Part shown: piece by piece, positions 7,963 through 15,736 of the stretch | Position numbering within the stretch: the first letter of the stretch is position 1 | Layout: every line of letters starts with the position of its first letter | From: FEN-1322 sp041663425 | GTDB lineage: Bacteria > Omnitrophota > Gorgyraeia > 2-01-FULL-45-10 | Length of the DNA: 23,793 bases | Direction of reading: 5' to 3' | NCBI GenBank assembly: GCA_041663425.1 | Contig: JBAYMS010000021.1 | Location: forward strand, 1-23,793 | Translations under genes and position numbers: made by a program | The notes under the pieces: generated by a model | The model's database searches: none | What the model was told of the DNA's origin: nothing | Seen by the model: only the letters and a program-made list of their open reading frames with translations

Positions 7963-9077
7963 ATTTTCAGCTTCATTTTGGCGAGCATCTTGTCAGCCTC
8001 ATTGACCATATCAACCGACGATGCCCTCTTGCCCCACTCCACCATCTCCTGCATGCCTTCATCAAAATTGACCGACGGTTTAAAACCTATTCTTTTTATT
8101 TTTGATATATCGGCAAAGCAGTGGCGTATATCTCCCACCCTGTATTCATTCTTTATGACAACTTTCGGCTCTTTTCCATACAACCGGCTCAACGTCTTTG
8201 CTATATCCAGTATGCTGATAGGTTTACCGCTGCCAACGTTGAAATACTGATAATCCGCATCGGGCGAGTTCATGACAAGCATATTGGCGGCGGCGATATC
8301 TTTAACGCTCACGAAATCTCTCGTCTGCAAGCCGTCCTCATAAATAAGCGCCGGACTGTCGCTCTTTATCCTCGACTGGAATATAGCGCATACGCCAGTA
8401 TAGGGATTTGACAGGGACTGCCTGGGACCGTAGACATTGAAAAACCTCAAAGCAACTGCCGGCAGCTTATATGCTTTTCCCAGATTGAGAACTATCTCCT
8501 CCTGGTCTTTCTTTGATATAGCATAGATAGAATTTGAACGAAGAGTTTTCTCTTCAGCCGTAGCAATAGGTTTAAGCATCTGTGAGCATTCCGGGCAGAA
8601 ATATTCCCAGCGCCTGGCTTTAAGATCTTCCTCGCTGCGCTCTATGGGCTCACTATATCCGCATTTATCACAATTGTATGAGCCTTCTCCGTATATACTC
8701 ATAGAGCTGGCAACGACTACTTTACGTATTTTAAGTTTAGGTCTGTTGGTTATGATATATTCCATGAGGATTGCGGTGCCGCGCGTATTGTGGTCGACAT
8801 ACTTCTCGATCTGATACATGGATTGCCCCACACCTACCTGCGCTGCCAGATGGAACACCACATCGATACCTTCCAGCGCTTTCTGGAGATCTCTGGGCTT
8901 GCGGACATCTCCTTTGATATACTCAACTTTCTTATTAAGATAATCGGGCTTCTTCCCCTGATGCACCTGCTTTTCGAAAATATCAAGCACCCTGACCCTG
9001 TATTTATTTTTCACTAATCCGTCAACCAGATGAGAACCGATAAATCCGGCGCCTCCCGTAACCAGTACTTTTTCCAT
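7959..9077 (-). CDS. SDR nucleotide-sugar epimerase with zinc-ribbon insert, dTDP-L-rhamnose 4-epimerase-like
   Basis: A 372-residue extended short-chain dehydrogenase. TGGAGFIGSH (7-16) binds NAD, FHLAAQVGVGQSM stands at 75-87, ASSMSIYG at 123-130 supplies the catalytic Ser, and YAISK (185-189) gives the Tyr/Lys pair. RFFNVYGPRQSLSNPYTGV (211-229) and YEDGLQTRDFV (246-256) form the substrate side. Between the Ser and Tyr motifs lies an insert with two CxxC pairs, C136/C139 and C161/C164, that reads as a zinc ribbon. Proteins with this overall pattern are commonly called dTDP-L-rhamnose 4-epimerases (WbiB/Tll type, giving 6-deoxy-L-talose), but UDP-sugar 4-epimerase activity is equally compatible. 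The ribosome binding site AAGGAAG precedes the start, and the stop overlaps the next GT2 gene. No dTDP-rhamnose synthesis genes are in the window. Confidence 0.85.
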   Translation of the reverse strand: MEKVLVTGGAGFIGSHLVDGLVKNKYRVRVLDIFEKQVHQGKKPDYLNKKVEYIKGDVRKPRDLQKALEGIDVVFHLAAQVGVGQSMYQIEKYVDHNTRGTAILMEYIITNRPKLKIRKVVVASSMSIYGEGSYNCDKCGYSEPIERSEEDLKARRWEYFCPECSQMLKPIATAEEKTLRSNSIYAISKKDQEEIVLNLGKAYKLPAVALRFFNVYGPRQSLSNPYTGVCAIFQSRIKSDSPALIYEDGLQTRDFVSVKDIAAANMLVMNSPDADYQYFNVGSGKPISILDIAKTLSRLYGKEPKVVIKNEYRVGDIRHCFADISKIKRIGFKPSVNFDEGMQEMVEWGKRASSVDMVNEADKMLAKMKLKI

Positions 9078-9086
9078 AGATCTTCC

Positions 9087-10220
9087 TTATTTTTCTTTTT
9101 TCCGTATGCCGTCGATTATCTGCCGCGCTTTGGCTGCTATATTATTATCGGCTGTCATTAAAAAAATGTCTGTCCTGTGTATGGGATAAAAAAATTTTAG
9201 CATGGCTGCAGCATTTGCGTTGTCAACGAACACCGCGTCATACTTTTTCCTTCTCTTCGTACCGAAAGAACGTTCGAAAAGTCTGAGTAAAAGTTGGAAA
9301 GACGGCAGAGCGGCAGGCATAAAGTTAGACTTTATATTCTGATGGACCGGCATCCCTATTTTTTTACCTACCGAGCCTATCCTGTCCCGGCCGTTCAGCT
9401 CTTCACCGAATATCCAGAAATTTACCCAGCACCATTCCCTGGCTAAAAGAAGCACCGCGTCCAAGATATTTTTAATCTTAGTATCTTCCGTGCCTTCATT
9501 TATGGAAAAACCAACGCCGATACGAAGATGACGCGGCCATTTTTTCAGATATTCCTGCTGGCCCTTAACGGTGAAACTGTCCTTAGCTCCGGCCGCCTTA
9601 AATGAGACATGCTGTTTGTGGTAAACGTAAGAAGAGTGCACTGACGCGCATCTGTAGCCGGCTTTTCCTGCCCTCATCGAATAATCGGTATCATCGTATC
9701 CGCCGACACCGAAAGCTTCGTCCAGGTATCCCACTTTATCTATAACTTCCCGCTTGATCAGAGTACAAAAACCGAAGCACTGGTTCATTTCCATGTACTT
9801 ATCGCCATTAGCTGCCACTTCTTTTGCGTAGGCATCTACAGTTCTATCCGAATGGCCGTCGCACAGAGGGTTCATAAGGCCTATGTCTTTGTGTTTCTCG
9901 GCGAAAAATACCAATCTACCGAGCCATCCCGCGCCCGGTATGGTGTCATTGTTCAGAAGACATACATACGGAGCATCGGAAACCCTCAACCCCTGATTCA
10001 CGGCTTTCACATATCCGAGGTTCTTCTCATTGCATATTATGATCGCATCGGGCGCGTGTTTTTTCTTAAATTCCTCCAGATAATTCTTTGTTTCAGAATC
10101 GCTTCCGTTATCTATTATGATCAGCCTGTAAGGATAATCTGTCGTCCTGAGAATAGCTTCAGCGCATTCCTTCGTCGACTCCAGCTGGTTCCATACAGGT
10201 ATTATGATATCGCACTTCAT
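9087..10220 (-). CDS. GT2 glycosyltransferase with an uncharacterised C-terminal domain (copy 1)
   Basis: A 377-residue protein, the longest of three related GT2 genes. The catalytic domain covers about 1-228: CDIIIPVWNQ, IIDNGSDSET, LLNNDT (88-93) as metal motif, QCFGFCTLIKREVI, and GGYDDTDYSMRA (173-184). A tail of ~148 residues starts near HLRIGVGFSI (231-240) and includes LAREWCWVNFWIFG, HQNIKSNF and KKYDAVFVDNANAAAMLKFF. The last resembles a Rossmann-type strand-turn-helix. Its N-terminal half is strikingly like that of the gene at 3327-4343. The start at 10220 has no strong ribosome binding site (GAAAG only) and lies 33 bases after the GT-C gene. A rhamnosyltransferase-like role in repeat-unit assembly is plausible but unproven. 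Confidence 0.87.
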   Translation of the reverse strand: MKCDIIIPVWNQLESTKECAEAILRTTDYPYRLIIIDNGSDSETKNYLEEFKKKHAPDAIIICNEKNLGYVKAVNQGLRVSDAPYVCLLNNDTIPGAGWLGRLVFFAEKHKDIGLMNPLCDGHSDRTVDAYAKEVAANGDKYMEMNQCFGFCTLIKREVIDKVGYLDEAFGVGGYDDTDYSMRAGKAGYRCASVHSSYVYHKQHVSFKAAGAKDSFTVKGQQEYLKKWPRHLRIGVGFSINEGTEDTKIKNILDAVLLLAREWCWVNFWIFGEELNGRDRIGSVGKKIGMPVHQNIKSNFMPAALPSFQLLLRLFERSFGTKRRKKYDAVFVDNANAAAMLKFFYPIHRTDIFLMTADNNIAAKARQIIDGIRKKEK

Positions 10221-10253
10221 CTTTTCGACACACTTTCAAAGCCGACTGTGCAA

Positions 10254-11870
10254 TCAATCCTTTTTAACATAAATTAAATATGTCCCGGCTTGAGCATACG
10301 GCTTGTATGTTTCTTTTATATATGCATCTAATGTTTCCGCACCATTTTCGACACCGGGATTATTCCCAATGCCGTTTCCAAGTACTATCAGATTAACATC
10401 TTTAAGAGATGCTATTATTTCTTCCTGGATTTTCTCTTTATTAAACGTACCTGGAAACATTATAAAATGTTTCGTGGCAGGAAGCCTATCCGCTAAAAAA
10501 TAGATCATGGGCTCTCCGCCCTGCCACGTATCTTTATGGCTTTTAAAACCGATAAAGATCTTTTCTTCAGGAGAAGTGTTGGCGTCTATAATCTCAATGA
10601 CCTTTTTTACCGCCGTTATCTCTTTTTTAGGCACATAAATACCACCCCGTCTACTTTGCAACAATACAGATTCTCCGGTAAACGGCTTTACATAAGTATT
10701 CTTTATAAACTTATCCGTATTTTTAATAAATAAAAGTGCCCAGAGTATCAATATTAAAAAACCGAAAAACCTGATGAAATACATGAAAACAAAACCCGCT
10801 TTATCTAAGCCATTCTTGAAGCATTCTCTGAACAAAAAAGCTGACAATATCAATGATGGAAATATGACCGGCATTAAATGCGACACATCTGCTCCGTAAT
10901 AAGCGTACGAAAACAACAATACGCCGAGCATTGTTAAAAACAATAAACTTATCCCATATTTCTTGTCAATCTTTTTCTTGGCATACAGATAAATCCCAAC
11001 AACGGCCGTAACCATATAGACTATGATCGGAATATAATTCTGGTTTATTGTTATGAACTCCATGCTACCATAGAATATTCTAACCGGGTTTAAACAAGGT
11101 GCGGGGAAAGACGGTGGAACGCTTTTTATAATACCTATATACGGTAAAAGTATGGAATGGAAAAGATCGTGTATAAAATTAGTTTTCCACGCATATACGA
11201 TAAACGTCAGGGGTAGTATAATAACGGCCGATAAATAAGCACCTAGCGACCGAAACAAAATAATGCGCCTACTTCGCGCCCGATAATACTCTCTTTGTAA
11301 AAATAATAAAATAAGGATGGTAAGTTCGGCAAATACAAGACTGCATCCTAATTCATACCTGGACAATAACGCCAAGCTAGCCAGAAATCCGGCAGTAAAA
11401 GCATATTTAATTCTCATGTGCTCTATAAACAACAAAAAGGAAAGCGCGCTTAAAATAGAAAAAAATGTAAGCGGCCAGATTGACCATGCCGTACTACCTA
11501 TCCTCGGCGCAAGGCAACTCATGCCAACTAACCATAAAAAAACTGCGTACTTACTACTGCAAGATAATTTATAAGAAAGGTAAAAAATCACTATACTAAT
11601 CAGAGAGTGAAGTAAAATGATATATAGATGCGCAACTTCAAGGTATGAACCAAAAATCTTGAACAGAAACGAAAGAATATAAAACTGAGCCGGCCCGAAT
11701 GGTGTTATAAAATCTTTATACGGTATGCCGCCATGATTTATTATATCGGCAGCGGCAAGCGTCATTCCCTCGTCGAAAGGAAACCAAAATTTATTATATG
11801 TCGGCAACGCATACGCAAAGCTTACGGCGAATATAATAGCGCCCCAAAATAATATCTTATTTTTCTTCAT
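10254..11870 (-). CDS. GT-C type membrane glycosyltransferase with soluble C-terminal domain
   Basis: A 538-residue protein with about ten membrane segments followed by a soluble C-terminal domain (about 410-538). After the first helix, residues 27-40 read KFWFPFDEGMTLAA, with the acidic Asp-Glu pair in the first external loop as in PMT/ArnT-like GT-C enzymes, then GGIPYKDFITPFGPAQFY. Further helices contain LLSRYELGCSL. The soluble part includes EKIFIGFKSHKDTW, PMIYFLADRLPATKHF and NLIVLGNGIG and should face the periplasm. Family members use polyprenyl-phosphate-linked sugars. The start at 11870 lies inside the end of the upstream flavoprotein gene (14-base overlap) with only a weak GGA as ribosome binding site, so translation probably depends on coupling. 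The gene is AT-rich: bases 11281-11340 hold 17 G/C in 60. Acceptor unknown. Confidence 0.72.
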   Translation of the reverse strand: MKKNKILFWGAIIFAVSFAYALPTYNKFWFPFDEGMTLAAADIINHGGIPYKDFITPFGPAQFYILSFLFKIFGSYLEVAHLYIILLHSLISIVIFYLSYKLSCSSKYAVFLWLVGMSCLAPRIGSTAWSIWPLTFFSILSALSFLLFIEHMRIKYAFTAGFLASLALLSRYELGCSLVFAELTILILLFLQREYYRARSRRIILFRSLGAYLSAVIILPLTFIVYAWKTNFIHDLFHSILLPYIGIIKSVPPSFPAPCLNPVRIFYGSMEFITINQNYIPIIVYMVTAVVGIYLYAKKKIDKKYGISLLFLTMLGVLLFSYAYYGADVSHLMPVIFPSLILSAFLFRECFKNGLDKAGFVFMYFIRFFGFLILILWALLFIKNTDKFIKNTYVKPFTGESVLLQSRRGGIYVPKKEITAVKKVIEIIDANTSPEEKIFIGFKSHKDTWQGGEPMIYFLADRLPATKHFIMFPGTFNKEKIQEEIIASLKDVNLIVLGNGIGNNPGVENGAETLDAYIKETYKPYAQAGTYLIYVKKD

Positions 11871-13431
11871 GGTATTCCGTTTCGGTATTGATCTTCCATA
11901 TGTTTTCTTTTACTTCAACGCCTTTGATAATATTATCTACGGCAGCCATAGCAGTAAGCATAGAATGATCCATATTATTATATCTATGCATTCCATTCCG
12001 GCCTATTAAAAACAGGTTAGTAAAACTATCCGTAAAATCTCTTATAATATCAAATTTTTCATACGCCCCATAATAAACTGGATAGGCTTCGGGCACCCTG
12101 ATCACTATACTATCAATAACGTCTTCCTTATTTATAAAGCCTATTTTTGTCAATTCTTCCGCAGCAAATTCTTCAAATTCCGCGTCTGTTTTAATTGATA
12201 ACTCATCTCCGTCGGTATAAAAATACTCCAGTCCTATCCATATCAAATCCTTGTCCTTGACTATATACGGACTCCAGTTATTAAATACCTGAATTCTGCC
12301 AAGTCTGACCTCTCTTTCCTGTATATATATCCAGTTGTCAGGAATGATATTATTTACTGTCTTCACCCCGAGATTATTTTTTATCTTTAATCCTTTAAGC
12401 AATACTCCGACCGTTATAATGCCCCGGTATTTCAATCCTTCCGCAATTTCACTGACGTCGGTCGGTGCAATACTCCCGAAAGCCCTAATAAGATCTCTGG
12501 CCGGCATTGTGGAAAAAACGAAATCGCTTTTTACTTTTTCCATTTTACCGGTAGCAATGTTTTTGATAGAAACTTCATACCTCTTATCGTCAGTTTGTTT
12601 TATACCTGTCACTTTATAGCCCAGGCATACCTCTCCACCTTTCTCAAGCACAATTTTCTTAACTTCGTTCCATAGCTGACCCGGGCCAAATTTAGGATAC
12701 ATAAATTGATCTATTAAGCTCGTCTCTACGTCTTTTTGCTTTACGTCAGACTTTTTTGAAACAATACGTTTCAGGGCATGAGATATGACCCTAGTAACCG
12801 ATAACCCCTTAACCCTCTGAGCTCCCCATTCAGCTTTTATACTACAGCATGGTATCCCCCATAACTTTTCCGTGTAATCTTTAAAGAACGTCGAATATAA
12901 CCTTCGCCCAAATCTGTTTATAAAAAAATCTTCCAGGGATTTCTCATCCTTGATAGGGAATATCCTTGCCTTAGCATAGCTTACCGCTATGGTTATCATC
13001 CTAAGCAAACCCAGGTTTGAAATTGTGCCGAAATTTAAAGTAACAGGATAATTAAAAAATCTTTTAAGGTAAAAAATCCGGGATAATCTTTTTCTAACGA
13101 GCATAACCCTGTCTGTCTTTTCGGGATCAGGAGCGTCGCTTTTTTCCGAAAGAAATATCTTCCTGCCAAGAGCTATATCATCTCTAGACGGGGATCCCTG
13201 CAACGGCAATATGTCCTGCCACCACTTCATAACCACATCCGACTTGGAAAAGAACCTGTGCCCACCTATATCTATCCTATTACCTCTATATTCCACCGTC
13301 CTGGATATGCCACCGACATCATCGTTCATTTCATATACGATCGGCTTAATATCGGTTTTATGCGTCAATTCATAAGCGGCTGTCAAGCCTGCCGGGCCAG
13401 CACCGATTATAATTGCTATTTTTTGACTCAT
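11857..13431 (-). CDS. FAD-dependent oxidoreductase, UDP-galactopyranose-mutase/protoporphyrinogen-oxidase-like
   Basis: A 524-residue flavoprotein. The dinucleotide fold is IAIIIGAGPAGLTAAYEL (GxGxxG at residues 10-15), the ribose-binding acid is in VYEMNDDVGGISRT, and GGHRFFSKSD follows near 56-65. The C-terminal FAD motif is LIGRNGMHRYNNMDHSML. The whole length resembles the NAD_binding_8/amine-oxidase superfamily that includes UDP-galactopyranose mutase (Glf) and protoporphyrinogen oxidase. Genes of this exact type (GGHRFF motif, ~500 residues) recur in O-antigen and exopolysaccharide loci. The canonical Glf 'GPHIFH' block is replaced by GGHRFF and the protein is over 100 residues longer than Glf, so a mutase reaction is not assured and a sugar oxidoreduction is possible. 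The start is in an ATGA overlap with the GT9 gene. Confidence 0.82.
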   Translation of the reverse strand: MSQKIAIIIGAGPAGLTAAYELTHKTDIKPIVYEMNDDVGGISRTVEYRGNRIDIGGHRFFSKSDVVMKWWQDILPLQGSPSRDDIALGRKIFLSEKSDAPDPEKTDRVMLVRKRLSRIFYLKRFFNYPVTLNFGTISNLGLLRMITIAVSYAKARIFPIKDEKSLEDFFINRFGRRLYSTFFKDYTEKLWGIPCCSIKAEWGAQRVKGLSVTRVISHALKRIVSKKSDVKQKDVETSLIDQFMYPKFGPGQLWNEVKKIVLEKGGEVCLGYKVTGIKQTDDKRYEVSIKNIATGKMEKVKSDFVFSTMPARDLIRAFGSIAPTDVSEIAEGLKYRGIITVGVLLKGLKIKNNLGVKTVNNIIPDNWIYIQEREVRLGRIQVFNNWSPYIVKDKDLIWIGLEYFYTDGDELSIKTDAEFEEFAAEELTKIGFINKEDVIDSIVIRVPEAYPVYYGAYEKFDIIRDFTDSFTNLFLIGRNGMHRYNNMDHSMLTAMAAVDNIIKGVEVKENIWKINTETEYHEEK

Positions 13432-14510
13432 CTTTTCAGTATACTTTCCGCACCGGCAAGAACGTCTTCAACCGATATTCCATCCAGGCAAACGCGTTTT
13501 TCACATTTACTATATTTAAATTTTCTGTAGCATGGCCTGCAGCTAAGACCTTTATTAAAAATAATCCTATGATCACCTCTTGCCATATAAGGGCCATATA
13601 TCTTCTCGTCCACCGGTCCGAATATCGAAACGGTATTTACTCCCAGACCCACTGCCATATGAAGCGGGCCGCCGTCATTGGTCACCACAAGATTGCATCG
13701 CGATATGAACGCTGCCAATTCCGGCAATGATGTCTTGCCGCAATAGTTCACAACTTCATGTTTCATGGCAGACTGGACATCGCTGCATATTTCAACCTCT
13801 TTCTTGTCGCCGAAAAGAACGATCTTGGCATTGTATTTATCGATAAGCTTATCCGCTAAAACCGCAAAATTTTTCCTGTCCCATCTTCTGTGCGCAGCAT
13901 CAACCCCCCAGCTTGCCCCGCAGCCCGGGACAACACCTATAAGGAGGTCACTCTTTTTGATACCGTCGCCTTCCAGGATCTTATCCGCCGCCGCAAGGTC
14001 ACAATCTGTGACATAAATTCTCGGGGATACGGGATACTTTTTTATATCAATATCGAGAAGGGTCAGGATCGCAAGGTAGCATTCTATGACATGCTTCTCA
14101 TCAAAACCTTTTATATTTATCTTATCAGTAAGAAATCGTCCTCTGTTACGATAATTAAATCCTATTCTTTTTTTTATTCCTACGACCTTCGCAAGCAAGC
14201 TGTACTGATACGCCATCGAAAGATCTATAAATATATTAAATTTAAACTTTTTAAGACCAAGCATGTCCTGAAAAAGTTTTCTGCAATATTCTAATCGCGA
14301 ACGCTCCCATATTATTCTGTAGTCATCTTTTTCATATATAAATATTTTATTAAGATTGGGGTTGGTATTTAAAAGTTCCGAAGAGCGTTTATTGCATACA
14401 TAAGCTATAAAACTATCCGGAAATCTCTTACGCAGGATATCTATAAGCGGTGTAGAAAATATAACGTCACCTATACCAAACGGATTCATTATAAGTATGT
14501 TATTACTCAT
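13428..14510 (-). CDS. GT9 family glycosyltransferase (heptosyltransferase-like)
   Basis: A 360-residue GT-B enzyme of family GT9. The N-terminus reads ILIMNPFGIGDVIFSTPLI, with the GDV-x-x-x-TP block of ADP-heptose:LPS heptosyltransferases at 14-21, whose Asp is the expected catalytic base. The donor-side motif is VTNDGGPLHMAVGLG (276-290), followed by SIFGP. The tail has four cysteines in CRPC-x8-C-x4-C form (residues 324, 327, 336, 341), common in GT9 proteins of uncultivated bacteria and possibly metal-binding. Family members transfer heptose to Kdo-lipid A or to another heptose from ADP-heptose. The gmhB start downstream makes a heptose donor credible. Four-base ATGA overlaps link it to both neighbours. 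Another sugar donor cannot be excluded. Confidence 0.9.
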   Translation of the reverse strand: MSNNILIMNPFGIGDVIFSTPLIDILRKRFPDSFIAYVCNKRSSELLNTNPNLNKIFIYEKDDYRIIWERSRLEYCRKLFQDMLGLKKFKFNIFIDLSMAYQYSLLAKVVGIKKRIGFNYRNRGRFLTDKINIKGFDEKHVIECYLAILTLLDIDIKKYPVSPRIYVTDCDLAAADKILEGDGIKKSDLLIGVVPGCGASWGVDAAHRRWDRKNFAVLADKLIDKYNAKIVLFGDKKEVEICSDVQSAMKHEVVNYCGKTSLPELAAFISRCNLVVTNDGGPLHMAVGLGVNTVSIFGPVDEKIYGPYMARGDHRIIFNKGLSCRPCYRKFKYSKCEKRVCLDGISVEDVLAGAESILKR

Positions 14511-15736
14511 AAATTAGTTTTGGAAAGATTATCTATTGCAAATAAAACTCCCGCCGATAACCAAAACAAGGCCGCAAGAGGAAGGGAGTATAAATTGGTA
14601 TCCACCGCGCTATGAGCAAGATAAGCTATTAATCCCACAGTTATTCCCAATGCAAATGGATATAGAAATAAATCGTTGGCATGTTCTTTCACTATGCGAC
14701 ACCCTGTGGCAATAACCGCTATGCTAAAAGCTATGAATGATAAAAGGCCAAAAAGGCCTGTGTCACACGCCATCTGCAAATAGCAGTTATGTGCATAGCT
14801 GCCTTTTTTACCACGCATATCATCTTGCCTTTCCTCTTTGAATCGATTAAAAAACGTATTAACTCCATTACCTATTACAGGATGTTTTTTAAAAATTTCC
14901 ACCCCAACTCCCCACATCGATTCCCGCAAGTGAACACTAGTCATGGATTTTATGTGTGGCATAGCCTGTTTACAAACCAGTCCTCCCGCAAATAAAATCA
15001 CAATAAGCAATATTATCCCTATGGTTTTGGGCTTTAAGAAAAATAAAAAACTAAGTCCACATATAAAACTCGCCCATGCGCCACGAACCTTAGTAATAAT
15101 AAGAAAATACAATAAGCCCGAAAAAATAAACGCCATAAGAAATTTTCGAATTTTATCTAATCCGCCAAAAGCAAAAAACGAACCCATGGGAAATATAAAA
15201 ATAAGTATCCATGCCGCGAAATCATTAGGAAAAGGAAATGATGCTGTTGGAACCCCAACCAGCTTTTGATTATCCCAGGAAACACCAAATGCAGGGTATG
15301 AATGCAAGACATCTATGCCTAAAAAAAAGTATTGCAGAAAACCGTCTATTAAAATAACTATGCACGAAATTACCGCCATTATCGCGAAATTGCTAAGCTT
15401 CACCCTTGTATTAATAATCTCTTTCGCAGCCAAGAATAAAGCTGCAAATTTTAATATCTTAGTAAAAAAAGATTTAACACTTAACAAAAGATACGGACTA
15501 TTAAATAGAGAAACAAGTGAAGCCATTATAAATATTGCCAGAAAAATATTGGCAATATTCTTATCCGATATTATTTTTTCACTATTTAAAATTTTCTTCA
15601 GCACTATGCTTACAATAGAAATTATTATTGTTATTTCAAGCATCGTTTTAGAAAACGGCAAAACAATTATCATAATATATAACGACCATTCCGATATTTT
15701 TTCACAAAATAAAACTATCTTTTTATTAGATTTCAT
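14507..15736 (-). CDS. O-antigen ligase/polymerase family membrane protein (WaaL/Wzy-like)
   Basis: A 409-residue, highly hydrophobic protein with about eleven or twelve predicted helices. It has the conserved TKVRGAWAS block (about 215-223) and, in the large external loop, KKHPVIGNGVNTFF (283-296) and YAHNCYLQMACDTGLFGLL (314-332), with His-Asn at 316-317. This is the Wzy_C/O-antigen-ligase signature. The protein either polymerises repeat units or joins finished chains to the acceptor in the periplasm; sequence alone does not decide. I start at the ATG at 15736 (AAAGGA four bases upstream) rather than a TTG seven codons earlier, whose only candidate ribosome site is two bases away. That start overlaps the WecA-like gene by 11 bases. 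The gene is very AT-rich: 12 G/C in bases 15541-15600 and 18 in 15601-15660. Confidence 0.88.
   Translation of the reverse strand: MKSNKKIVLFCEKISEWSLYIMIIVLPFSKTMLEITIIISIVSIVLKKILNSEKIISDKNIANIFLAIFIMASLVSLFNSPYLLLSVKSFFTKILKFAALFLAAKEIINTRVKLSNFAIMAVISCIVILIDGFLQYFFLGIDVLHSYPAFGVSWDNQKLVGVPTASFPFPNDFAAWILIFIFPMGSFFAFGGLDKIRKFLMAFIFSGLLYFLIITKVRGAWASFICGLSFLFFLKPKTIGIILLIVILFAGGLVCKQAMPHIKSMTSVHLRESMWGVGVEIFKKHPVIGNGVNTFFNRFKEERQDDMRGKKGSYAHNCYLQMACDTGLFGLLSFIAFSIAVIATGCRIVKEHANDLFLYPFALGITVGLIAYLAHSAVDTNLYSLPLAALFWLSAGVLFAIDNLSKTNL

Noticed and set aside
7726..8250. 174-residue plus-strand open frame, the longest on that strand
   Set aside because: It runs antisense across the junction of two well-supported genes (GT2 and SDR), has no recognisable motif and a composition expected of a shadow frame. 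The same holds for the other plus-strand frames, such as 15315-15782 and 17820-18326.
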